This document shows positions 43,676 through 50,105 of a stretch of DNA of 57,942 bases, piece by piece. Positions within the stretch are counted from its first letter, which is position 1; each line of letters begins with the position of its first letter. The stretch lies in assembly GCF_900113735.1 (NCBI RefSeq), contig NZ_FOQM01000048.1, forward strand, positions 1 through 57,942, read 5' to 3'. The DNA is from Bradyrhizobium sp. Gha. Its GTDB lineage: Bacteria > Pseudomonadota > Alphaproteobacteria > Rhizobiales > Xanthobacteraceae. Both the position numbers and the translations under genes were made by a program. The notes under the pieces were generated by a model. That model was not told the DNA's origin. It did not search any database and saw only the letters and a program-made list of their open reading frames with translations.

Positions 43676-44716
43676 CTACCTCATCGGCGGCGCATACTGC
43701 ACGCCACCGGCATTCCACAGCTGGTTCATGCCGCGCGGGATCTTCAGCTGCGACTTCTCGCCGATATTGCGCTCGTACATCTCGCCGTAATTGCCGACAT
43801 GGCGGATGATGCGCACGGCCCAGTCCTTGGTGAGGCCGAGTTCTTCGCCGTAATTGCCCTCTGTGCCGACCAGTCGCATCACTTCCGGCTTCTTCGACTT
43901 CAGGGCTTCGTCGATATTCTGCGAGGTGACGCCGAGCTCTTCGGCGTTGATCATCGCGTAAAGCGTCCACTTCACGATCATCATCCAGTCGTCGTCGCGC
44001 TGGCGCACCACCGGGGCGAGCGGCTCCTTGGAGATCATGTCGGGCAGGATCATGTGGTCGCCCGGCTTGGTCATGTTCAGCCTGAGCGCATAAAGCTGGG
44101 ACACGTCGGCGGTGAGCGTGTCGCACTTGCCGGTGTCGTAAGCCTTTACGACCTCGTCCAGCTTGTCGAACTTCACCAGCTCATACTTCATGTTGTTGGC
44201 CTTGAAGTAGTCGGCGAGGTTGAGCAACGTGGTGGTGCCTGATTGCACGCAGACCTTGCTGTCGGCGAGATCGAGCGAGGTCTCCTTGTTGCGCGACCGT
44301 GGCACCATGAAGCCTTCGCCGTCGTAATAGGCCACGGCCGGGAAGTAGAGATCGTAGTCGAGCTCACGCGACATGCTCCAGGTCGAGTTGCGCGAGAGAA
44401 TGTCGACCTTGCGGCTCTGCAATTCCTTGAATCGCTCGTTGGCGTCGAGCGGAACGAACTTGGCCTTGCTCGGATCGTCGAAGATGGCGGAGGCCACGGC
44501 GCGGCAGAAATCGACGTCGAAGCCGGTCCAGTTGCCCTTGTCGTCGGGGATCGAGAAGCCCGGCAGGCCCTTGTTGACGCCGCACAGCACTTCGCCGCGG
44601 CGCACCGTGCGCTTCAGCGTGCGGGTGTCGTAGAATTCGTAAGTGATGGCGAAGGCGGCGACCAGCACGGCGACCGCGAGCCCGATCAGCAGGCCGCCTC
44701 GAAATGTGCGCATCAT
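43676..44716 (-). CDS. Orphan amino-acid-type ABC binding protein (AapJ-like)
   Basis: Class 3 periplasmic binding protein, 346 residues, related to AapJ of the general L-amino-acid transporter: RRGEVLCGVNKGLPGFS, then GNWTGFDVDFCRAVASAIF, SRNSTWSMSRELDYDLYF, and a C-terminal LRIPRG-like stretch (LKIPRGMNQLWNAGG). The N-terminus has one hydrophobic segment (GLLIGLAVAVLVAAFAITYEFY) without an obvious cleavage site, so the protein may stay anchored in the membrane. No aapQ, aapM or aapP gene is near. GAGAGAG precedes the ATG. Confidence 0.88.
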   Translation of the reverse strand: MMRTFRGGLLIGLAVAVLVAAFAITYEFYDTRTLKRTVRRGEVLCGVNKGLPGFSIPDDKGNWTGFDVDFCRAVASAIFDDPSKAKFVPLDANERFKELQSRKVDILSRNSTWSMSRELDYDLYFPAVAYYDGEGFMVPRSRNKETSLDLADSKVCVQSGTTTLLNLADYFKANNMKYELVKFDKLDEVVKAYDTGKCDTLTADVSQLYALRLNMTKPGDHMILPDMISKEPLAPVVRQRDDDWMMIVKWTLYAMINAEELGVTSQNIDEALKSKKPEVMRLVGTEGNYGEELGLTKDWAVRIIRHVGNYGEMYERNIGEKSQLKIPRGMNQLWNAGGVQYAPPMR

Positions 44717-44805
44717 GTTGCTCTCTCGAAAAAATCGGAAGAAAAAAGGAAAGTGTTGCGAAGGCGGGAAGCATGATCCGGAGCGATCATGCCGAGACGA
44801 CAGGC

Positions 44806-45399
44806 TTAGAGCTCTGGCTTCTGCCGGATGACCACCTTGGTGCCGACAGGGACCCGATCGTAGAGATCGGCGACGTCATTGTTGACCAGACGGAAGCAGC
44901 CCGAGGATACCTTGGTGCCGATCGTGTCAGGACGGTTGGTGCCATGGATGCGGTAGACCGTGGTGCCCAGATACATGGCGCGGGCGCCGAGCGGATTGCC
45001 GGGGCCGCCGGCCATGAAGCGCGGCAGATAGGGCTGGCGTTGGATCATCTCCGGCGGCGGCGTCCAGTCCGGCCATTCCTTCTTGTTGGTGATCTGCACC
45101 AGGCCCTGCCACTGGAAGCCGTCGCGGCCGACGCCGATGCCGTAGCGGATCGCGCGCCCGCCGGGCTGCACCAGATAGAGGTGACGCTCGGAGGTCGAGA
45201 TGATGATGGTGCCCGGCGCTTCGGTCGTGCGGTAGTAGACGACCTGCTTCTGCCATTCCGGATCGAGTTGATAGCTGTCGTCCGCGATCAGGCCGGGCTC
45301 GTCGCCCCGGTCAGGCTGCTGGGCCAAGGCGTGCGATGCGGACAGGATCAGCCCCATCGCAACCAGCCAGGTCCCCGTCAGGCGACGAAAATCCGTCAT
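44806..45399 (-). CDS. L,D-transpeptidase (YkuD domain)
   Basis: Exported cell-wall enzyme that cross-links peptidoglycan through L,D bonds or attaches outer-membrane proteins. The 197-residue precursor has a signal peptide (cleavage near ASHALAQ). The YkuD motif is visible as HGTN (152-155) and SSGCFRLVNNDVADLY, with nucleophile C168. The ATG at 45399 has GGGGAGAG upstream; the frame to 45444 is longer but unsupported. An FNR/FixK-like box lies 119 bases upstream of the start. Confidence 0.92.
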   Translation of the reverse strand: MTDFRRLTGTWLVAMGLILSASHALAQQPDRGDEPGLIADDSYQLDPEWQKQVVYYRTTEAPGTIIISTSERHLYLVQPGGRAIRYGIGVGRDGFQWQGLVQITNKKEWPDWTPPPEMIQRQPYLPRFMAGGPGNPLGARAMYLGTTVYRIHGTNRPDTIGTKVSSGCFRLVNNDVADLYDRVPVGTKVVIRQKPEL

Positions 45400-45517
45400 T
45401 TCAAAGCTCTCCCCGCTGCCACGGCGCAAATCGATAGGAACCATCTGAACTCAGGGGCAGCTTCGTGGCAAGTTCAAGGCGCGCCCGGTTGGTATGTCAT
45501 GAGAATGCTTTGGTTTT

Positions 45518-45531
45518 TTGACGTGGATCAA
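45518..45531. promoter_or_regulatory. FNR/FixK-like box
   Basis: TTGACGTGGATCAA fits the TTGA-N6-TCAA pattern of FNR/FixK sites, with one step away from the fully symmetric TTGAT-N4-ATCAA. The nearest gene it could control is the L,D-transpeptidase (start 45399, minus), 119 bases away. In rhizobia such sites respond to low oxygen through FixK-type regulators. Confidence 0.45.
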
Positions 45532-45606
45532 CACCATGAACAGGGTGGGTTGGCGCGAAAAGCAGTGAGCTGGACTCGCCCACGGTTGAGGTGGCTCGCT
45601 CTCTCC

Positions 45607-45759
45607 GTTCCCTCCCCCTTGTGGGGGAGGGTCAGGGAGGGGGGTGCCACTCGCGCACTCCATCGATTGCGAACCCGCCCATACATCTTTCAAAAAATCG
45701 GCACCTTTTTCCGGGGCTACCCCTCTCCCTAGCCCTCCCCCACAAGGGGGGAGGGAACG
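45607..45759. repeat. Long inverted repeat, family B-related
   Basis: The left arm CGTTCCCTCCCCCTTGTGGG (45607-45626, continuing GGGAGGG) pairs with the right arm CCCTCCCCCACAAGGG (45733-45748, continuing GGGGAGGGAACG). Each arm also has a small hairpin of its own. The roughly 100 bases between arms hold no gene. Confidence 0.75.
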
Positions 45760-45801
45760 CACCTTTGTCTGAGCGCTAGCGGGGTCTCATCTTGTCGCGC
45801 T

Positions 45802-46776
45802 CTAGATCTGGTTTGCCTCCGCCCCGATCCCGAGCCGCCGGACGATCTCGGCGCCCACGGCGCGGGCCTCGTTGCGCGAGCCGATGCGGGGGCTGCGAAA
45901 GCGCCGTCCTGAAAGCAATCTGATCACGACGATGCAATGCTCGTCCTCGGACCGGCCGCGGCGCTCGACGGTGATCGTTTTGACCTCGTGCCCTTCGACG
46001 TGGTCGACGCGCGGCTGGCCGTTCCCCCACAGGCGTTCGACGCGAATATCGCCCTCGCGGATGATCCAGAACGCGCCGGTGAGCAGGTTGGCAAATCGGT
46101 AGACGCCGAACGCCGCGATCAGACCCAGCGGCAGCAGCAAGTAGTCGATCCATTGGGGCGGCAGGCCACGCCATAGCCTGTAGGCATAGGGTGCGACGCT
46201 CAGCGCGACGGCGATCAAGGCCGCGATCCTAAGGTCTCGCTGCGAAAACGGCTCGACGGGATCACCAAGCCGCATCTCGGAATTGCTGGCATCGAGCGGA
46301 TTGACGGGTGTCTCGACATTGGGGACGTCGAACTGCGCCGCGATCCGCGCCACGGTGTCATGGACATGGGTGACGTCGGACAGGGGCGGGGAGGTCAGGC
46401 GCTCGCCCGAGGCCAGCGTGAAGGCGAGTTGGAAGCGGGCCTTTGCGGTCTTGCTGCCGGGAACCTGTAACCCCGTGATGTCGTCCTTCGCGACGATTCG
46501 CGTCTGCAGCTTCCCGAACGGCCGCTGCCGTCCGATCAGGATCTCATCCGGCGTGATGATCCACACCACGGCCGGCGTCAGCATGACCACGCCAACGAAG
46601 GCGGCGCCTGCCAGCAGGGCGAGGACGGAGATCGTCACTTCGAGGATGTCGTGCGTCAACAGGCCCGGCGTGAAGCAGAGCGCGACGGCCGCCGCAGAGC
46701 CGGCCACGACCAGCCGTTGCGCGATCGAGGAGCCTTCGCGAAGGCGGATGTCGTTGCTGATGATCGCGTCGTGCAT
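45802..46776 (-). CDS. Membrane protein with two repeated halves (PH-like repeats), unknown function
   Basis: A 324-residue protein I do not recognise by name. It shows two helices (about 22-42 and 45-70), a soluble block (about 71-155), two more helices (about 182-200 and 208-230) and a second soluble block (about 236-318). The soluble blocks align: VVWIITPDEILIGRQRPFG with AFWIIREGDIRVERLWGNG, and LASGERLTSPPLSD with LLSGRRFRSPRIGS. The pattern of paired helices plus a beta-rich block resembles bacterial PH-like membrane proteins. No signal or enzyme motif is seen. A terminator-like hairpin separates it from the thioredoxin gene, so it is probably its own unit. Confidence 0.75.
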   Translation of the reverse strand: MHDAIISNDIRLREGSSIAQRLVVAGSAAAVALCFTPGLLTHDILEVTISVLALLAGAAFVGVVMLTPAVVWIITPDEILIGRQRPFGKLQTRIVAKDDITGLQVPGSKTAKARFQLAFTLASGERLTSPPLSDVTHVHDTVARIAAQFDVPNVETPVNPLDASNSEMRLGDPVEPFSQRDLRIAALIAVALSVAPYAYRLWRGLPPQWIDYLLLPLGLIAAFGVYRFANLLTGAFWIIREGDIRVERLWGNGQPRVDHVEGHEVKTITVERRGRSEDEHCIVVIRLLSGRRFRSPRIGSRNEARAVGAEIVRRLGIGAEANQI

Positions 46777-46804
46777 TGCGGCGGCTGTTTTCGAGGTTCG
46801 CGAA

Positions 46805-46828
46805 ACTCCACGGACGGGTCCGTGGAGT
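46805..46828 (-). terminator. Terminator-like hairpin after the thioredoxin gene
   Basis: ACTCCACGGAC (46805-46815) and GTCCGTGGAGT (46818-46828) form a perfect 11-bp stem with a 2-base loop. It lies 26 bases after the thioredoxin stop and is followed on the minus strand by TTTCG. This suits a short intrinsic terminator for the CcdA-thioredoxin operon. Confidence 0.65.
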
Positions 46829-46854
46829 CAAGCAGAACGCCGCCGGGTGCGGCA

Positions 46855-47421
46855 TCAACTCTCGGCGTTCAGCAGCTTGGCGACGGTGCGGTCGATCTCG
46901 TCGTAGCGGCCTTCGCCTGCGTGCTGGAACACGATCCTGCCGGTCTGGTCGATGACGTATTGCGCCGGCCAATATTGGTTGTTGTAGGCGTTCCAGGTCT
47001 TGGAATCATTGTCCTGCGCCACCGGATAGGTGATGCCGTGGCGCTTCAGCGCGGCCTGCACGTTGGCGGCGGAGCGTTCGAACGGGAATTCCGGCGTGTG
47101 CACGCCGACCACGACGAGGCCCTTGTCCTTGTACTTGGCGTAGAGATCGGTGACGTGCGGCAGCGTGTTGACGCAGTTGACGCAGCCATAGGTCCAGAAA
47201 TCGACCAGCACGACCTTGCCGCGGAGATCGGCGATTTTGAGCGGCTTCGAGTTGAACCAGTTGGTGATGCCGGTGAAATCAGGCGCGGTCGCAGTTTGGC
47301 TTGCCGCCGCGACCTTGACCGGCGCCGCTTGCGTGGCCTCGTCGCAGATGCCGGGAATCACGGCGCCGGTGACGGCGATGCCGATCAACGCGGCGCCCAC
47401 AGTGAGCAGCTTGAAGGTCAT
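46855..47421 (-). CDS. Exported thioredoxin-like protein (TlpA/DipZ-domain type)
   Basis: Periplasmic, probably membrane-anchored or cleaved, thiol-disulfide protein of 188 residues. An N-terminal hydrophobic segment (FKLLTVGAALIGIAVTGAVI) precedes the redox domain, whose active site is WTYGCVNC with C80 and C83. VHTPEFPFERSAANV and a cis-Pro region (YWPAQYVID) follow, as in the thioredoxin domain of DipZ-like proteins. GGAGAC lies upstream of the ATG at 47421. It is 29 bases after the CcdA-type gene, which would supply electrons across the membrane. Confidence 0.88.
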   Translation of the reverse strand: MTFKLLTVGAALIGIAVTGAVIPGICDEATQAAPVKVAAASQTATAPDFTGITNWFNSKPLKIADLRGKVVLVDFWTYGCVNCVNTLPHVTDLYAKYKDKGLVVVGVHTPEFPFERSAANVQAALKRHGITYPVAQDNDSKTWNAYNNQYWPAQYVIDQTGRIVFQHAGEGRYDEIDRTVAKLLNAES

Positions 47422-47450
47422 GGACTTGGTCTCCGTTGAGAGGTGAGGGA

Positions 47451-48149
47451 TCACAGGCCGATCTGGCCGGTGGGGTAGAAGCCGGTGAGCCACGCCACGA
47501 TCAGCGTGTCGTACTGGAAGTAGGCGGCGAGCGCGAAGGCGATCACGACCACCCCGAAGCCCTGCTGCAGCCTCGGCGAGGCGCGGGCGAGGCTGCGCAC
47601 GCGCGTGGTCGCGGCCTGCCCGCCATAGGCGATCGCCAGCATCGGAATTGCCGCGCCGATCGCGTAGGCGACCAGCAGCGTGCCGGCCCAGGCCAGATTC
47701 TTCGACGTTGCGACCAGGGTCAGGATCGAGCCGAGCACGGGGCCGGCGCAGGGCGTCCAGACCAGGCCGAGCGTGGTGCCGAGCATGAGGCCGCCGAGCG
47801 CGCCCTCGCGCTGCAGGCCGCTCGTCGTGCCGGGATTGAGCCAGCCATTGAGCCGGATCGACAGCCATTCAAAGGGCGCCGGCCACAGCATCAACAGGCC
47901 GAAGCCGAGCAGCAGGACGGCAGCCGCCTCGCGCAGCACGTTCGGATCGAAATCGAAGGTTCGCGTCAGCGCGCCGAGCAGCAGCGCGACCGCGGAGAAG
48001 GAAACGACGAAGCCGAGCGCGATCATCGCCGGCCGCAACTGCGAGCTTCGCCCGATCGAGGCGCCGAGCAGGATCGGCAGCATCGGCAGCGTGCACGGCG
48101 CGGCGATGGTGAGGATGCCGGCAAGGACAGCGAAGAGAAGCTCGAGCAT
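47451..48149 (-). CDS. CcdA/DsbD-type transmembrane electron carrier
   Basis: Moves reducing equivalents from cytoplasmic thioredoxin to periplasmic thiol proteins. The 232-residue protein has about six membrane segments. The two conserved Cys are each next to Pro in their helices: APCTLPM (C19) and TPCAGPV (C134). Its partner is the thioredoxin-like protein encoded just downstream. Such pairs serve cytochrome c maturation, repair of oxidised proteins, or SoxYZ reduction (SoxV/SoxW); which applies here is not decided by sequence. An inverted repeat and a hairpin lie upstream between it and the sigma-factor gene. Confidence 0.88.
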   Translation of the reverse strand: MLELLFAVLAGILTIAAPCTLPMLPILLGASIGRSSQLRPAMIALGFVVSFSAVALLLGALTRTFDFDPNVLREAAAVLLLGFGLLMLWPAPFEWLSIRLNGWLNPGTTSGLQREGALGGLMLGTTLGLVWTPCAGPVLGSILTLVATSKNLAWAGTLLVAYAIGAAIPMLAIAYGGQAATTRVRSLARASPRLQQGFGVVVIAFALAAYFQYDTLIVAWLTGFYPTGQIGL

Positions 48150-48209
48150 GGGGCACCCGTGAATGAGGTCACGAGGGCAGTTCGGGATGGAGGCGAGGAT
48201 CGTTACGCG

Positions 48210-48229
48210 CCGTCACGCGGTCGTGACGG
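48210..48229. promoter_or_regulatory. Perfect inverted repeat upstream of the CcdA-type gene (candidate operator)
   Basis: CCGTCACG (48210-48217) and CGTGACGG (48222-48229) are perfect inverse complements around a 4-base centre. They lie 61 bases upstream of the CcdA start on the minus strand. Size and symmetry suit a dimeric regulator; the stem is short for a terminator and lacks a T-tract. Confidence 0.4.
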
Positions 48230-48252
48230 GGAGGGCCACCTGAGACATGAAA

Positions 48253-48283
48253 CGACCCGGAGGGGGGCATCCCGTCCGGGTCG
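48253..48283 (-). terminator. Terminator-like hairpin downstream of the ECF sigma gene
   Basis: CGACCCGGA (48253-48261) and TCCGGGTCG (48275-48283) form a perfect 9-bp stem with a 13-base loop, followed on the minus strand by TTTC. It could end transcription from the sigma-factor gene (stop at 48446) before the CcdA gene. Confidence 0.45.
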
Positions 48284-48445
48284 CTGGAGGTCTTGGGAGG
48301 TTTAACGAAACCGTATGTGAGCTTTATAGGGAGGAAGTTTTTCCGCCTGATGTTGTGCTTCGTTTCATTTGTTTCGTCGGCGGTAACGCTTTGGTGTCTC
48401 GGGATAGGTCGCAAGTCACGCCCCATCCCATTGAAATCATTGACC

Positions 48446-49057
48446 TCAAGCCGCGAAACGGTCGACCCCGCAACCCTTAAGCAAATCGGCGAGTTGCTTG
48501 CGGGCGTAGAACATCCGGGTCTTCACCGTGCTCTGGGGGATGCCGATGATCTGCCCGACCTCCTCCACCGACTTCTCATGGTAGTAGACGAGGGTGATGA
48601 TCTCGCGATGTGCCGGTGACAGTTTCTGCACGCAGGCGCGGAGGATCGCGCTGGTGTCGCTGCGGTCGAGCGACGCCTCGGGCGTATCGGATCCATCCGG
48701 AATCTCGCGCACGTCTTCCTGGTCGATGTCCTCGAAGCGGCGCTGGCGCATCGCGGTCAGGGCCTTGAAGCGGGCGATCGAGAGCAGCCAGGTCGAGACC
48801 TGGGAGCGGCCCTGGAACTGTCCGGCGGTCCTCCACACGTCCAGGAACACCTGGCTGACCAGGTCTTCCGCGGTGGTGGCGTCACGCACGATGCGCAGGA
48901 TGAACCGATAGACCCGCACATTGTGCCGGCAATAAAGGATGTGCATCGACGTCCGGTTGCCGTCGGCAATGCTCTCCAGAAGCATGTCGTCCGAAGTCGC
49001 CTGCGCGGCAATGATGCTCTGATTGGCCTGGGCGTTGATGGCGATGACGTTCGGCAT
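48446..49057 (-). CDS. ECF-type RNA polymerase sigma factor
   Basis: A 203-residue sigma-70 family protein with only regions 2 and 4. Region 2 is about residues 38-107 (DATTAEDLVSQVFLDVWR, then STWLLSIARFKALTAMR); region 4 is about 137-195 (LSPAHREIITLVYYHEKSVE, GIPQSTVKTRMFYARKQLA). The linker is acidic. No anti-sigma gene adjoins it, which is unusual, and the C-terminus ends KGCGVDRFAA with a free Cys. GGGGAG precedes the ATG. Several GTTTCGTC-type sequences flank the gene on both sides, hinting at self-regulation. The CcdA-thioredoxin pair downstream is a plausible target. Confidence 0.93.
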   Translation of the reverse strand: MPNVIAINAQANQSIIAAQATSDDMLLESIADGNRTSMHILYCRHNVRVYRFILRIVRDATTAEDLVSQVFLDVWRTAGQFQGRSQVSTWLLSIARFKALTAMRQRRFEDIDQEDVREIPDGSDTPEASLDRSDTSAILRACVQKLSPAHREIITLVYYHEKSVEEVGQIIGIPQSTVKTRMFYARKQLADLLKGCGVDRFAA

Positions 49058-49157
49058 TGACTTTGCTCCCCGGTGCGCCGCAACCGAGCGGCGTTTCCTT
49101 GGACCAAATTGTTAATGAGCCAACGTTTCGGGACGTCTGCACGACAAGGGGAAAATG

Positions 49158-49204
49158 GTTTCGTGCGCCGCCAAATTGTTTCGTCACTCACGTCGCGACG
49201 AAAC
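49158..49204. promoter_or_regulatory. GTTTCGTC/GACGAAAC repeats upstream of the ECF sigma gene
   Basis: GTTTCGT at 49158-49164, GTTTCGTC at 49178-49185 and its inverse GACGAAAC at 49197-49204 lie 100-150 bases upstream of the sigma start. GAAAC is a common -35 core of ECF promoters. CCAAATTGTT is also repeated at 49104-49113 and 49171-49180. A promoter or operator is likely here; the exact arrangement is inference. Confidence 0.4.
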
Positions 49205-49332
49205 ATTCGGACTAAAAAGCCGTGTGATTTCAATGTGTGGAAAATACGGAGCCGCTGATTTGGACTGGGCGGAACCCATTTCCGGGGCTTGCGTTTGGTC
49301 GCGCCGAACACCAGCGCCGTGGGCGAGGCGCT

Positions 49333-50070
49333 TTACGTCTTCTCGCCCACGGGCGAGAACAGATAGCCGCCGCCGCGGATGGTGCGGATCACGGCGGGCT
49401 TGGTCGGATCGGGCTCAATCTTGCGGCGGATGCGCATGATGCGCAGGTCCACGGCGCGGTCGAAGGCTTCCGCGTCGCGCGCATTGGCCAATTCCAGCAG
49501 GCGCTCGCGCGACAGCACGCGCTTCGGATTGGCGGCGAACACCTTCAGCAGCCCGAATTCGGACGCCGTCAGCGGATGCTCGTTGCCCTCGTCGTCGCGC
49601 AGCGCCTGGGCTTCGAGGTCGAGCCATTTGGTGCCGAAGCGCACCAGTTGGTCCTTGTCCGCTTTCGCAGCCGCTGCCTCGGATGCGGCGGCCTTCACCG
49701 GAACGCTCCGGCGCAGCACCGAGCGGATGCGCGCCATCAACTCGCGCAGCTCGCAGGGCTTTGCGACGTAATCGTCGGCGCCGAGCTCGAGGCCGACCAC
49801 GCGGTCGATCGGGCTTGCCGTCGCCGTGAGCATGATGACGGGGACGTTGATGCGGCTCTTGAGGTCGCGGATGATCGAGAGGCCGTCTTCCTCGGGCATG
49901 TTGAGATCGAGCACGACGAGATCGGGCATGCTGCCGTCGATCGCGGCGCGCAAGCTCTTGCCTCCGTCGCACAGCGTCACGGTGAAGCCGTGCATCTTGA
50001 GGTAATCGCCGACCATCTCGCGGGCCGGGGCCTCGTCGTCGACGATCATGATGTGTTGGCTTTGTGTCAT
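49333..50070 (-). CDS. OmpR-family response regulator
   Basis: A 245-residue DNA-binding regulator with an N-terminal receiver (acidic pair D11-D12, phospho-acceptor D55 in VVLDLNMPE, conserved Lys in DDYVAKPCE) and a C-terminal winged helix (LTASEFGLLKVFAANPKRVL, IRTIRGGGYLFSP). It is the last gene of a four-gene run with two kinases and a TRAP-type binding protein, 35 bases after the preceding gene. An inverted repeat (49317-49327 with 49342-49352) spans its stop codon and may mark the end of the transcript. Confidence 0.93.
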   Translation of the reverse strand: MTQSQHIMIVDDEAPAREMVGDYLKMHGFTVTLCDGGKSLRAAIDGSMPDLVVLDLNMPEEDGLSIIRDLKSRINVPVIMLTATASPIDRVVGLELGADDYVAKPCELRELMARIRSVLRRSVPVKAAASEAAAAKADKDQLVRFGTKWLDLEAQALRDDEGNEHPLTASEFGLLKVFAANPKRVLSRERLLELANARDAEAFDRAVDLRIMRIRRKIEPDPTKPAVIRTIRGGGYLFSPVGEKT

Positions 50071-50105
50071 GTCACTTCAGATTCTTGCAGATCTCAGGAC
50101 GCAAA

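Larger units (their letters stand above)
45400..45801. other. Intergenic region, 402 bases
   Basis: Lies between the L,D-transpeptidase start and the stop of a membrane-protein gene, both on the minus strand. It holds an FNR/FixK-like box (45518-45531) and a long palindrome (45607-45759). I see no gene in it; short frames on both strands translate the repeat. Confidence 0.6.

Noticed and set aside
46805..46828. tRNA or structured small RNA at the strong hairpins
   Set aside because: Single perfect stems with short loops fit terminators; no cloverleaf or other conserved RNA pattern was seen anywhere in the window.
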